Of a DNA stretch of 64,000 nucleotides, positions 1-11,939 are shown piece by piece. Each line of letters begins with the position of its first letter. The stretch's first letter is position 1. The DNA is taken from assembly GCA_030512335.1 (NCBI GenBank), contig JAULSU010000002.1:1488001-1552000 (forward strand). The letters are read 5' to 3'. Made by a program: the position numbers and the translations under genes. This DNA is from Immersiella caudata. Its lineage: Eukaryota; Ascomycota; Sordariomycetes; Sordariales; Lasiosphaeriaceae. The notes below the pieces were generated by a model. The model was not told the origin of the DNA, searched no databases, and was given only the letters and a program-made list of their open reading frames with translations.

Positions 1-191
1 TCCTCAGAAGAATCTGACTCGGAGAGCGATGTCCTCCTGGGCCACGACGGGAAGGCGCAGCTGGCGTCGGGACTCCTCGACGAGAACGGAGTCGGCGCGA
101 TATCCATCGGTGACGACATGCTGCTGTAGGAACTGTATGAGTTGTAGGAGCTGCTGTAGGAGGAGCTCGATGAGCCGTATGAGCCGAACAT
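1..191 (-). CDS. Ser/Tyr-rich small fungal protein, N-terminal part only
   Basis: Reading leftward from an ATG at 191, the frame is open to the window edge and gives 63 residues, so the C-terminus lies outside. The protein opens with a low-complexity Ser/Tyr/Gly stretch (MFGSYGSSSSSYSSS), then reads MDIAPTPFSSRSPDASCAFP followed by SWPRRTSLSESDSSEE, a basic/acidic switch. I recall the Cys-Ala-Phe-Pro-Ser-Trp-Pro-Arg-Arg core from small conserved proteins of filamentous ascomycetes with no known function; that is memory, not a search. A TATA-like element lies about 190 bases upstream. No transmembrane segment or signal peptide is visible. Function unknown. Confidence 0.6.
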   Translation of the reverse strand, partial: MFGSYGSSSSSYSSSYNSYSSYSSMSSPMDIAPTPFSSRSPDASCAFPSWPRRTSLSESDSSE

Positions 192-378
192 GGTGACGGT
201 GTTGTGCGGTGATGTCTCGGGGTGTTGCGTGTATGTCGGTATGGTTGAGTTGCTGAACTGGCTGGATGCGATCCGTAGATGCTCTCGATGTATGCCGTGA
301 TGTTGTTTAGGAGTTGTTTTGCTTTGCTTGACGAGACGGAATCAAGGTGGAGTGAAGCCTCACGGGTGGGCAGCGAGA

Positions 379-384
379 CTTATA
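379..384 (-). promoter_or_regulatory. TATA-like element upstream of the Ser/Tyr-rich gene
   Basis: On the minus strand the sequence reads CATATAAGTC, roughly 190 bases upstream of the ATG at 191. That spacing would suit a short leader. Assigned from motif and position only. Confidence 0.35.
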
Positions 385-3300
385 TGCCTGGTGACTCGGA
401 CGGGGGGGAAACAAGAAGGGGGTGGGCGGAGGGCGGGAGGGTGTGGGGAGGCGCGTGTCAAGGGTGAGCGACCCAAGGAACGGGATCTCGTGGGGCAGAT
501 TAAATTCTGGGTCCCGTTGGTGCCTGCTAGGCCAAAACGGGCAGTCGGCGGGATTTCACATTTCACGAAAAAACTGGAATTCTGGAAAAGCAACCGACGC
601 GCAAGGGTGCTCGCCCCGTCCGACGGGGGGCCACCGCTGGCCAGCACAAGCCATTCCACCGCGCTACCAGGGGCTCCTGGTATGTTTTGGCAGCGCCAGT
701 CAGCCCGGAAGCGTCGCCGGTGGCCACCGGGAGCGCCCCTTGGGTCCCCGTGGGTTGGTCTCTCCTGTTTCCCCGGAGCCTGTGCGAAAGAAAAAAAGGA
801 GGCCGTGGACGCTTCCGTTTGCTGGGGTGTGATACAGCGGACAACGCGCTGGCGTCGCTGGCGTTGCTTGGTCGCGTTCGCTGGGTTCCCAGGATGGTGC
901 CTTCCCTGCCCAACCTGCCAACCGCAGACGTGGGCACTGACACGGCCCTCCCACCTCCTGCCCGTTCCGCCCTTCTCCTCGAAATTCGAGCGCTTCCATT
1001 GGACCCCCCACGCGCATAGACAAACAGCGCACTTGCGCCGTCCGCTCGCTGACACGCCCGAACAGAAGTTGCGGTGTCTGACCGCCTTCCGCGACAGAGC
1101 CAACTGGCGACAACTCAGCGCACCGCTCGCTGCCTCGCATTGCCCAGTCCTGTGCCTTACACACGGTCAGAACCCGAATGCTGCCTTTATTGGGCACTGC
1201 CACGGTTGGCCTCGCAACGTATCATGACGTATCCGCACTCACCGCTGGGCCCAAACGACCCAAACCCGTTTGCCCTGTTTGCTGCTTGCTCTCGGCAATC
1301 AGGGCCGTCTCCCTTGCGCTTTTGCCCAGGCAGAGCAAGGCAGCCCGACCAGATCTCTGGGAAAGCTGCAATCTCCCTGGGCCCCGCCGGAACCACCAGC
1401 GCGGTTTTTTCTTCTTTTTTCTTGTCGGTGCGCGAAATGATACCGATGGGCGGGCGAGCAGGGTCCGCGTCGAACGAAAAGAAAATCTGCCCCCATCCCC
1501 CCCTTTCCGGCCCCATTCTCCGCCTAGGCCGCCAGCCAGGGAGCCTGGCCCCCATCCCTTCCCCGGGTCCTCCCCCGGCACACCCCGGTCAGCCCATCTG
1601 CGCCTAACGGCTGGCTGGCGCTGCGTGCCACACCCGCCGCTTTCACCGCCTGAAATTCAGACGGTCAATCAAACGGAGCGGAGCTAACAGGAAAAAGCAC
1701 TACCGTTTGTTTTATTGGACCGATAGTTACTCCTACTGGCTCCCATGATTGCTTCTTTGCTAGCTGATTGCTCGTCACTTTCAGCCCTTTCTTTTTGATA
1801 GTTTGACATATCACCAACAGAAGCAAGGAAATGGGGACAAACTCGTCACCCCCTTTTCGACTTTGTCAGAAACTTGAATCAGTCCAGATGGGTTTGCACG
1901 CAGGATCCCGCTTCTCCCGAATGCGACTCGGGGTCGCAAAGGTTCGGTCAGCGTTGCGACTCACGCCGCAAACGGGATCTGAATATAGGGAATGCAGAGT
2001 CACTTGGAAGCCTGTTGCTGACCCATAATGGACCTGTCAGCGAGTTTGTGGTGCGTATAACACAACCCCCCCCCTCATCGCCGGCCCAACACCGAGTCCA
2101 TCGCGACGTTGCAGCCTCCAGCCTACAACGTCATGGCCAACGATGCTGACAGCAATGACCGGCATATCCTGTGCTCCTGCTGGGCACTTCTGCTCTTTTC
2201 CATCCGACGAGGCCGTTCTGTTCCGATCCCGACCGACGTTGTCATTCAAAGATGGTGGGGTAAGGCAGCGCTCTACCCACCATCCTGATCGGGCATGTGA
2301 GATGGCTCGCAGCATGGCGCAGCAGCCCTACGTCCTTATCGGCGAGTTGTAACCCCAACGATTACAGCACATCTTGCGTTTCTAGGGCTGCTTGCCCGTG
2401 TCGCAGCCCCGTCAGAGTGCCCAATTTACGTTTGCCTTGCTACAACAGCGAGAATAGCCCAAGAGGATCGAAGCGAACGACACGGACGAGCAGTGCCCCC
2501 ATGTGAGTCAGACTGGGGCACCGGGCGACAAATCTGGGGAAATACGGAGCGGCGGGAGATGGTTAGAGTACGGCACGGCAACGTCCTTGTGCGGCCCAGA
2601 ACCAACACCCTGCTGTAATGTGTATGTACGGTCTTTCTGACCCGCCGTGAGCCTACATCCAATTAATATCCTGGAGTATTCCCTTTTACGGGGCCACAGG
2701 TAACATTCCGCGGGACGGAGAGGCGGAGAGGAAGCGGAGACGGACAGGACGGTACGGTGTGGTGTGGGTGTAAGTCGGACAGCAATCGATAAGCTGCAGC
2801 CCGGCTGATGGTTACACGCCCACACAAATACATCGGCGCTTGCATCTGGTATCGACAATTATACGAGATGATGAGATGAGATGGAAGTCCGACATTTCTT
2901 ACGGTAGTATGTCTGACATGCGGAGCCCACCTCAACCACGATGCTCATCAATCAATCTCATTTCAAAATATCTTGTATCCTTGTAATCCGTAGGACAGAC
3001 CCGACTGAAGGACAGAAGGACCTGGGTAGCGCAGAGTTGAGGACCTCGCAGCAAGCTCACGCTCAGCTTCACCGTCCAGACTCTCCCACGTTGGTGGGCC
3101 ACTGCAGACAAAATGAAACAGAGCCCTGATTCATGCCTCCGAGACAGGAACCCTTTGATCGTCCATTTACCTCGCGGCAGCACCCCGTGTGTTCCCGGCG
3201 GTTGTTGGCCTCACTAGTAGCCATCGCGGCTGCGCTGGTTGCTCTCCCGACGGCAAAGCGCAGCCGATGTTGACCGCCTTTCAGTTCAAACGATGTGCGT

Positions 3301-5135
3301 GAACACCCAACCGAATGGGCCAGCCCAGCCCAGACGAGAGAAGGCCAGTGGAGAATCTTGGCCAAAAAGGACACATTCCAGCCCGCCGATCCGCGGCCGG
3401 ATGCGCGAGAGGAGCCGGAAGGCAGATCCCGCCGTGCTAGATCCGTCGCGCCAAGCACCCCATGCGTCTGCATTGGGGGGGGCAGCAAGCACACCCCAAA
3501 ATGCTCCCCGCGAATTACATGAGCCGATCCCTCTTTGGACGCATCTCGACCGCCAGATTGGAACCAGCAGAAGCTCTCGTTCCGGAAATGGGCACGGTCT
3601 AGGTCCCTCCCGCTAGTCTGGAGCCGGCCGGTAAATTTTTCACTTGGACTCGGCCGAATTGTTCTTTTGCTTCTTTCCCCAGCTTCCCCGTCCCATGTTC
3701 GCGTCCCTCCGTTACGCGATGCAAACCAGGATTCCCAGAGGCCCGTGTCAGCGTTGCGAGCCAGAAACTCGGGGCGGAGGGGAAGGATCGCGAGCGGTGA
3801 AATTGGGAGAGGCGTGGCGCCGCTCTCGGACCGTTCCCCGGGGAAGCTGGAGCGGGCAGAACGCCAGTCAGAAAACGTTCAAGCCCCCCGCCAGTGCAAA
3901 ACACGGCAGCCAAACGGGGGCGTCCCTTTGGCTTTTGGTGGGGAGGTGAGGCAAGGGTCGGAGGTGAAGCCGGCGGCGGGCTCTCACGCTTCCCCCCAAA
4001 AAGCCACGGGGTTGAAACAAGGGGGCGTTGTTGTTCCCCCCCCAGGCAGGACAGGCTTCCCCCCAAACTTTGACCAGACTGGCGGAAGAGTGTGGCGTTC
4101 GGGTGTAATTGCGTCTTGCAAGAAAAAGGGAAAGGGGGAGCAAACATTGCAGGCAGCCGTTTGCTTTTTCCCCTCTCCGTTTGTGTTTCTTGTATTGGCA
4201 GTACGGGCGTATCTTCTACCCCTTTTTGGTTCTCGCCTGCGGCGCTGAGGCGCAACGAGGATGGGACAGGAGCGAGACACGGGCGGGACGGCCCCGGACG
4301 GGAAAGAAATCCTGAGAGAAAAGAAAACCCTGAAGTGCACTGAGCGCTGACCGCCTCCCGGTCCCTTCTGGTTCCTTCCCGTCTCCCGCTGGGATGTTGG
4401 GTGTTGGACAGGAATTAGTTTCGAATCCAGAATCCATCGAACCAAGTGAACGAACGGCACAGTTCGTCGCGGTGCCGCTTCTTCCCCTCTCGAACGGGGC
4501 TAGAAGGCCCCGAAAGCGGCGGACAGACCATCAAAGCGTCCCACGATGTTCCCCAACCCCGGGTTGTGTTTTCCGTCCCAACCAGAAAAATGCCCAGCCG
4601 ATGGCGCCGATTGGTAGAAGTGACAGAAAATTTGAAAAAGTGAGAGACGCACGGTGTCCCCAGCACTTGGGACTGGTGGCTTTCCGGAAGCATTCCCGTG
4701 CCTTGCTCGCTCTCTTGAGTGACTGTCCGTGCGAGAGGAGACGACAGGCAGAGGCAGAACCAGCAAACACGGTGAGAGAGGGCGTGAGAAGGTGTGTGCC
4801 TCTTTCGTGCCTCGCGTGCCTCGTTCGTGTTTCTTCCCCTCGAGTCGCGTTTACTGGCGACCAGTCGTTTTCTTCTCACGCCTTCTGATCTAGCGTCAGT
4901 GCCACCATCACTGATGCTGGCTTGCCTACGAGTCATTGTGGCTCGGGAGGCAATATGGTTTGTTTCTCGTCGGTTACAAAATCGACGAGTTCTTTTTTGT
5001 TTCATTTTTCCTCCGAATACCCCTTTCCGTACTTTGGGATGATCAACATTTCGTTCGATGAAAAGTGCATCCCACTTTGAGGACCCCCAAACGCCCGCAG
5101 AACGGAGGATTGAGATCGGTGAGGGACAAATGTCC

Positions 5136-5194
5136 AAAAAAAAAAAAACGCCTGCCACCGCCAAAACCGCGCGTGGGGGGGGGGGGGGGGGGGG
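5136..5194. repeat. Homopolymer pair: A13 then G20
   Basis: A run of 13 A (5136-5148) is followed after 26 bases by an uninterrupted run of 20 G (5175-5194). The G run could form intramolecular G-quadruplexes and is a likely length-variable or error-prone site. It also generates the poly-proline stretch of the spurious minus-strand frame here. Confidence 0.8.
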
Positions 5195-5600
5195 TGGCAG
5201 GTGTGGGAGCGCCGCCGCTGCGGTGAGGCGTGTGGGGGGAAAAACGGGGGAGCTGTCAGGGTGGAGAGCCCCTCTATTTCCACCGCCAAATCTGCCTCCC
5301 AAACGTGGAAGGAGCGTCCCACGCCGTGGACTTGGAGCTTCCACACTTTCGCTGCGCTATTCTTGGACGAGAAAGAGCCATCGTTACCGACCATCGCGAT
5401 AGAAACCCTGTTTATCACGTCAGGTTTACTCCTAAAGCTGTTCGACGAAGGCTACATTTCGACGGGCACGTCCCGGAGCTGAAAAGTAGTCGATATTGCG
5501 CCTATATTACCCCGCGATATATTTGGCTCAGACAACCTTCCAAAGCTCTTCGGTGTGGTGGGTCACTGGATGGTGGGACGAAAACTATCACATGCTAGAA

Positions 5601-8600
5601 CACCAAATCACATTGCAATGTTCAAGCTCGCCGTTGATGCCAACGCCGAGCCCATGACTCCCCCGATGGCAGAGACGAGCTGACTCGAAGGGTGAAGCAA
5701 GGAAACGGACGAAGAATCTTGGACTGATGCACCACCTACTCGGAGTTAGGAGGTGCGCGTGCGATGACGCGGGATCGAATAGCAGCCAACAAGCAGGAAT
5801 CCGGCGACTCGCGAAGTCTTGGTCAGCCGGTTGGCAGGCAAAAAGCATTACGCGTGCGCGTATTTTCGCCGACACCCTCGAGGCAAAATTCCTCGTGGGC
5901 TTCGATCTCTCCGCCAAATGGCCGAGCCCACGATCTCTGAGTCGGCGACACCTCGCCTGCGGCTTTTGAAAAGCAACTGGATGGCGACGATGGACTGCGA
6001 AAGAGTCATGGCACACAGCCTGAATGTGTCACCGGGGGCCTGCCAATAGCCTTGCGGTGTCAAACCTTTCCGATATGATTGGCAGCTGTTGAAGCTGCCA
6101 TTCCCAGCAGCACGGGATGCTTGGAAGGGTTACGATTCGCCAAGGTGCTTGGCCGTCACGTTTGGGGAACCTAAGGCAGATTGCAAGGTGCGGGGCCGAG
6201 GCCCGGATGGTCTCGGATCCGTTCCCGGCCAGTCGCCGGAAGTACAGCTCCACTGTTTTTCTGGAAACACCGGTAGCACCGGTCCGGGCCAGACGCTCCG
6301 CGCCGGTTCCGCTATCTTATCAGGTCGCGTTCATTCCGTTGTTCGACCCCAGATGTTTGGATGCTGTTCCATTCCCGTTTCCTGGGACTCATCGCATCAC
6401 TGAACACCAAACCACAGTGCGCCGCAAAGGCGGTTCGCTGCGTTGTCGCTTCCAGTGAAGCAACAACTGCCACGCCGCGAGAGGGGCGTGCTGGCCTCGG
6501 ACCAGTATCACCGTTCTGACACCCCCTATACACGACGTCTTCCTCGGAAGCCTCATCCGCGCCCATCACGATCGTCGCCACGGATGCCAATAAATTTGGA
6601 GACGGTCGCGCAGCATCCCAATCCCCCTCCTATGTCCTCTGTATGGCTCACACTTGCGTCACGCCATCCAGGAGCGCATTGAACTCACCCGCAAGACAGG
6701 GTTCGTCGGTGCGCGACGATTTGCCTCGCGATCACCAAGAGGCGGTCCCGTTCATGCGCGAGAAGCCTGCTCGCTGTAGGGGGCCTGGCCCTCTCTCAAG
6801 GCGAAAAAGCAGCAGCGTTCATGCAGTGCTTGACCCGATCAGATTGTCGCCTCCCTCGACGACCTCAAAGTATAGGGTACTTTGGCACGAGGATGTAACT
6901 CTGTGCGGCACTTTATCAATCTCTACAGGGCTTGTTGGCCACTACCAGGGGAGGATGCGGCTTTGACCCACGATCCGAGTCCTGGCGGCTTTTCCGAGCT
7001 CCAATCACTGCTCTTTCAAGGCCTGACCCTGAACCCATCACATACAGATTTCCATAGGCGATGTGCGATACGGGAACAGAGGAACTGGGACGGAACATGT
7101 GTGGGTAGCACGGAACATTTTTCCTGCGGCATGCATTGTTGAGAATGAGCACTTCTACGCCGTGGAAGGGTGAATCAATTCTTCTCAACATCCCGAGAAA
7201 TGGTCGTGGATAGATTAGGTGAACCGGAAGGTCCCTGGAAAACGACAGGTCGCGGCGGCTACAGACAGCTGGACCCACCACTCTCGAGCGAGACAGAAGT
7301 GGGGTCGATCCAACGTCGGCCACATCGCGCTGCAATCACGTTTCTGACTCTCTGGGTCTGGATTTTTTGAAGTTCCCGCTCTAGGCGCAAGTAAAAATGC
7401 CGGATTTATGCGTGGGACTCGGTGCGGGACGCACGCGGAACAAGTTGTTCAGTTGCCTGGCACGCCTGGCTCGCCTGCTTCAGAGGATTCCTACCCGTCG
7501 CCAATATCACTCGTGATGAAGCTGTGATGCGGTGGGCGCTGGCCAATAGTTGAGATTGGGCGGCGCACTAAGACGTGCTCGGCGTCTGAATGCTTGGCGC
7601 TCGATGCGGGTGCCGATTCCCTTCCTGCTGCAGTTCTCGATCCTGCTGAAAATCCCATTCTTTGGTGGGCTAGAATGGGGTTGTCTCAGCGCGCTTTCTA
7701 TATTCGTTCAAGAGTTCATAAGTCGAGACTATCAGAGGTTATCATGATCTAGCGATAGTGCAAGATAGACTATCACCAGGAGACAGAGTTGCCAACCAGC
7801 CTATCTCACCCTTCAGCGAGCTGAATCCTGACAAAGCCCAAGATCCCAATCCCTCACATCCATGAACAGGGTCGTTCGTTAGCTGGTCCCGTTGCCGCTC
7901 CCCGCGCGGACCGCCCTGGAGTTCGATCACCCGCAGAACCCCATCACCCCACTTGCCTTGATACCTAACCAAATCGGAATCGAATCATAGCGTACTATAA
8001 TCTGACCACCGCCTTCTTGTCCCGTTTCCCCTCTCCCTTTGCAGCTCGGTTGCTGGTTGCTTGATGTGTATGGTGGAGACATACAGTAGCTCCCGCGGCA
8101 ACGCGAGGGATGAGCAGATGCGGTCAGAAGTCAACCAGTCCTGTTGCGTGTAAGAATGAGATGCGAGAGAGCTAATGAGGTCAGGCTTTGATGAAGAAGC
8201 AGGTACGGCTTACTTGCGTGCTTAGGCGCCTGACGCGGGGGGGGGGGGGGATGAGCTGTAGAGGTTGTAAGCGCGATGGTAGGTGATGGGTTGGTTGAGG
8301 GTCTGCTGGCGCGCAGATCTACTAGAGGAGGAGTGGCTGCCCCTAAGCACCTAGAATGAAGCAAGTACGTATGTTACCATTGGGAAGGTGTGTTGGGACA
8401 CGCAGGACCTTGCATATGGGCTTCTGTCTGTGTCTATAATTTGAACATTGGGAGATGGGCTGTGGCCTTGTCTGGTCAGCGATGTGAGGCCTGACAGTAG
8501 AAACGCTGAGTAGTTATGTGGAGTAGTTTGGTTGCTGGGCTTGAATCCAGTGGATGGTGGTTGGACGCCTTGTCTGTTGTCATGTCGCGAATAGGGGTTG

Positions 8601-10219
8601 ATACACTTTGTACCGGTTGTTGGTTTGAGATGCGGTGATGTTTCTAGATATCATCATAAAGTCAGTCAACTGCTCTGTTTGAATCCATGCTGACCTCGAG
8701 GTGGCTGCCTTTGGCGGGTCTCGTGATGGCCTCGTTAGGTCTCGTTGGAGTTGCAAGAGTCAGCATTCCGCCATGCGGATGAGACAAGAAGAAGCAGGAT
8801 ATGGCCTTGAGTGAACTCCTCTTTATAGATGATAGGATAGGCCATGTCTACTAGTTGAGTTAGCGATATGTTGTGACTCTATCTACCACTAGTGGTGATC
8901 ACGCCTACCTACGTGATGACCGCCAGTGAGAAATGAGATCCGATTAGTTCCCAAGGGTATTCCCTCGCTGTTTACATAGATCTATGATCGCAACTCCCTC
9001 AGGGGTAGCCTTCAGCCGTGTCGATGTCGAGAGTCACTCGGCAAGTTGGTTGGGGACATCATCGTATCCTGCTTCTAGCAGGTCCTCGATGGGAAACATA
9101 CCACTAGGAGGTCGACGTCGGGGATTGGCGTCCCGAAACAACTTCTCCTGGTTGTATTTACAGATCTCTCATGACAATATGAAGAGCGCATAGGCGCAAC
9201 CCATCTACTCTGCTGTAATACACCAGCATGATTCTCCCGGATGTTCGTAGCAGTAGGTATATGGTGTGAGATAGGATATTCCTTGCCCAGCCTCTGACTA
9301 TAGTTTACTATGATGCGAAACCAAGCCCCCCACGAAAGCTCAAATATTCGAAGACAGACATCGAACGATGTAAGAAATATGGGTTCATGATGCCCGCAGG
9401 TCTGAATAAAGGGTGTTTGGTCCCCCCTTTTCTGCACCCCCCACCCCTGAGAGTGTCGTACTAAACAACCCAAGAGAGTTTGGTCGTTGGGTAGTTATCT
9501 ACTTAACTTGGGAATTAAGTTACTCCTAAACGAAATCACCGTGTTTTGTTGATACCGTATTGATTTGACTTTGCTCGTCGTTCAAGGTTAGGTGGTTTGT
9601 TTATCCTTACCGAACTATGAAGAAGCAGGATGCGCGCGTCACGACACACTACTGGAGACCGTTACTCTTCGGATATTTACTGTTTTCGGTACTTAACTGG
9701 ATGCTGGAGCGCTTTGAGGTGATACGTGTTTTCAGGGCGTTAAATGTTAATGTTCGGCGTATAGGCATCTGTGGTGCGTTGCTGGTCTTGAGGTCTCAGA
9801 CGAATTGCTGCCCTAACCGAACGAAGAGAACATGTTGCTTCATAGGGCCATTCGTCACTCAAGCTTCTGATATCTTTCCACTCGGGAGAGCCAGCAAGGA
9901 AACAAATGTACTCGTCATTGGGAAGTATGTTCTCCCCTTGCCCGGTCTCAGGGACGAATTTGACCAAACATACAATATCATGACCACAAAATCACGCTCA
10001 CCACCCTTCAGCTCTGTATGCATTCTCCCATGTTTACCACCCACTCTCCTCCCACTCTTAGAGACACACCAGACAGGGACACTTACCATCCTCCGTGATA
10101 AGCAACCCCTGCCCATTCTCACCAGCTCCACCCCTGAACAGACCCTCACAACTCCACTATGCCCCATCGCCAGACAACATATTTTCCTTCTGCGAGTCAT
10201 ACTCTCCATCGACTCATCC
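5601..10219. other. Non-coding interval, no recognisable gene
   Basis: This continues the gene-poor region, visibly less GC-rich than the first 5.6 kb. Short frames on both strands have no recognisable domain. One palindrome (ACCACTAGTGGT, 8885-8896) and a 6-bp-stem inverted repeat near 9493-9512 were seen; neither is interpretable. The frame at 9617-10234 runs into the tRNA-Gly gene and is probably spurious. A gene made of many short exons, or a non-coding RNA, cannot be excluded by eye. Confidence 0.55.
8237..8250. repeat. G14 homopolymer
   Basis: Fourteen consecutive G residues, one of three long G runs in the gene-poor parts of the window. Confidence 0.85.
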
Positions 10220-10290
10220 GCGCCAGTGGTTTAGTGGTAAAATCCATCGTTGCCATCGATGGGCCCCGCGTTCGATTCGCGGCTGGCGCA
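10220..10290 (+). tRNA. tRNA-Gly (anticodon GCC)
   Basis: The 71-nt sequence folds as a complete cloverleaf. Acceptor stem GCGCCAG pairs with CTGGCGC (10283-10289) with discriminator A at 10290. Anticodon stem CATCG/CGATG encloses loop TTGCCAT, giving GCC at 10252-10254. The T arm has GTTCGATTC. There is no intron. The internal A box (TAGTGGTAAAAT) and B box are both present, so the gene should be transcribed by RNA polymerase III. It is the only confident gene in the first 11 kb apart from the truncated one at the edge. Confidence 0.95.
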
Positions 10291-11164
10291 TACCTTCACT
10301 CAGAGACGAGCGAGAACTCCTTGTTTTTTTCCTTCTTCTTTCCCTCCATTGCCTCTTCTCATTTCCCCCCTTTCCTCGCTGGCATTCTCTCCGTTTCTTT
10401 GCCGATGGTACGACTAAAAGCTGAAAAAAGCAGACTTTCTCCTGGCTAGAAAAACGGCTGCCGACGAGCCGTCAAATGTTGAACTGACCTCGGGGAATGA
10501 TATCACGGGAGGGCTGCCAGGACATCCATGCGCTGAAGGGGAAAGTCAGCAGGCAGGGGGAAGCACCAAGGTGACAAAAAGCCAAGCAAGGCACATCCGA
10601 GAATCGAATGCCCATCATCAATGTCGGGTCGTCTTCGACATCACAAAGAACCTTGTTGTGACCACCGCGCTATCCCGAAGGCGCTGCTAGTGGCTGTTGA
10701 TTACCGCCTCCAGGGTTCCAGCCGATGTACGAGAAGCCTACCTGCTCTGTCGCGGGGTGGGACTTTCATCCCAACCTTGGCCGAGTCTCCGAGAGAAGAG
10801 TAAATGGCTCAGCCGCTCCCTGAAGACATAGGTGGGTTGGCTTCGACCTCTGAGCAGGAACGAGAAGGTGGAGGATGAACTGGCCGGACGAGTACATGAT
10901 AACGACCTCGAGATGTGCCTGTATAATGTCCAGAGATATGTCTAAGGCGAAGCATAGTCCACCAAGTTTCCATTACCGCCATGCATACCCGTGGTGTGGG
11001 CCCCACACATCCTGCCCAACCGAGGAAACATAGGAGCCCGTCTTCCAGGATGCCGAGTGATGATTAAAACGCCCCAACGCCGCCATGATCCGGCCTGCCG
11101 ATCCACCCAAAGCAACCGCTCCGTATCCTACCAATGCACACGTCACACTCTCTTCTCCAGCCTC
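10291..11164. other. Intergenic, tRNA-Gly to VPS24 3' end
   Basis: No gene recognised. It holds the tRNA terminator and, at its right end, the 3' UTR of the minus-strand VPS24 gene. Confidence 0.6.
10324..10330 (+). terminator. Pol III T-run terminator of tRNA-Gly
   Basis: Seven consecutive T, 34 bases after the tRNA-Gly 3' end, the first run of four or more T downstream. Confidence 0.7.
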
Positions 11165-11939
11165 TCAACTCCTCAACGCCTCCAGTCGATTCCTCATCTG
11201 ATCCATCATAGCCTCCGTGTCCTCCTCATCCTCCTCCTCTGCCTGCGCCTGCTGCCGCTCCTTCGCAGGCAGCGGCACACTCGGCAACGCGCCCGTCTTC
11301 TCCATCTTATCCTTCAATATCTCACCGAGAACCTTATCCACCTCGCTCTCGGCCTCCTCCTCATCCTCCGCCAGCAAGTCCTCATCCTCGGGCAATATAT
11401 CCCCCACCATCTCCTCGATGATCCCCGCCTTCATCAGCTCCCGGCTCAGCTCCTGCATCGTCTGCGCGAGCTGCGGCAGCTTCACCAGCGCGTTCACATC
11501 CTTCATGACCGTTACGCTCGCCTTGATGCTCCCTTCGATCTTGCGCAGCGCGAAGGCTTCGCTGACCTGCATCTGCACGCTGTTGAGCTGGGCTTTGGAG
11601 GTGATGAGACGTCCTGTGTTCTTGCGTGTGCGGACGAGCTCGCGCGCAAAGGTGCGCACTTCTTTTTGGGCTTGCTTGGCTTGCGAGGGGTTGCGCTGAC
11701 CGCGAGAGTTGGCGGCAAGTATGAGGTTCTTGGTCTTGGTTTCTGCTTGCTTAGAGGAGGCGATGTCGCGGTCAAGTTTGCGGATGTTGGAGCGAATGAC
11801 CATGTTGCATTTGCGGAACTGGACGGGGGAGGGAGGGTTAGAAGGGGCTTTGGGGTAAAGCAGGAGGATGAGGAGGTGGAAGGGGAAGTACCTGGGCATT
11901 CGGATCCGGCTTGGCGAACATGTTCCTGAGAGTATCCAT
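11165..11939 (-). CDS. VPS24: ESCRT-III subunit Vps24 (CHMP3-like)
   Basis: Snf7-family ESCRT-III protein that polymerises on endosomal membranes to drive multivesicular-body sorting and membrane scission with Vps2 and Vps4. Two exons: 11892-11939 (MDTLRNMFAKPDPNAQ) and 11165-11818, joined by a 73-nt intron with GTACTT donor and CAG acceptor; total 233 residues, usual for the family. The basic N-terminal half carries the CHMP3-like motifs TSKAQLNSVQMQV and LPQLAQTMQELSRELMKAG followed by IIEEM. The C-terminal third is acidic and ends in an alpha-helix matching the MIT-interacting MIM1 pattern (MDQMRNRLEALRS), which recruits Vps4. The start was chosen because the first exon gives the conserved N-terminus; the methionine inside the intron reading does not. 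Divergent from SBA1. Confidence 0.93.

Larger units (their letters stand above)
192..5600. other. Long non-coding interval, GC-rich, no recognisable gene
   Basis: No frame here gives a recognisable protein. Long open frames exist on both strands (for example 319-1227 plus, 360-1103 minus and 4415-5344 minus), but they overlap each other, are rich in Pro/Arg/Gly and carry no domain, as expected of random frames in GC-rich DNA. The sequence has many C/T-rich tracts and homopolymer runs and resembles an extended promoter region. The left part must contain the promoter of the gene at 1-191. Confidence 0.6.

Noticed and set aside
319..1227. 302-codon plus-strand frame and an overlapping 247-codon minus-strand frame at 360-1103
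   Set aside because: Both are Pro/Arg/Gly/Trp-rich with no domain, overlap completely on opposite strands, and lie in GC-rich promoter-like sequence.
4415..5344. 309-codon minus-strand frame
   Set aside because: It starts in the translated G20 run (polyproline), has no recognisable domain and looks like a chance opening.
8885..8896. 12-bp perfect palindrome ACCACTAGTGGT
   Set aside because: Too short and isolated to assign as an operator, attachment site or hairpin in this context.
9617..10234. 205-codon plus-strand frame with a hydrophobic start
   Set aside because: It ends inside the tRNA-Gly gene, has no family resemblance, and its second half is low-complexity Pro/Leu/Thr.
10991..11929. 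312-codon plus-strand frame antisense to VPS24
   Set aside because: It mirrors the VPS24 exon; the minus-strand protein has clear ESCRT-III motifs and the plus-strand one is Leu/His/Arg-rich nonsense.
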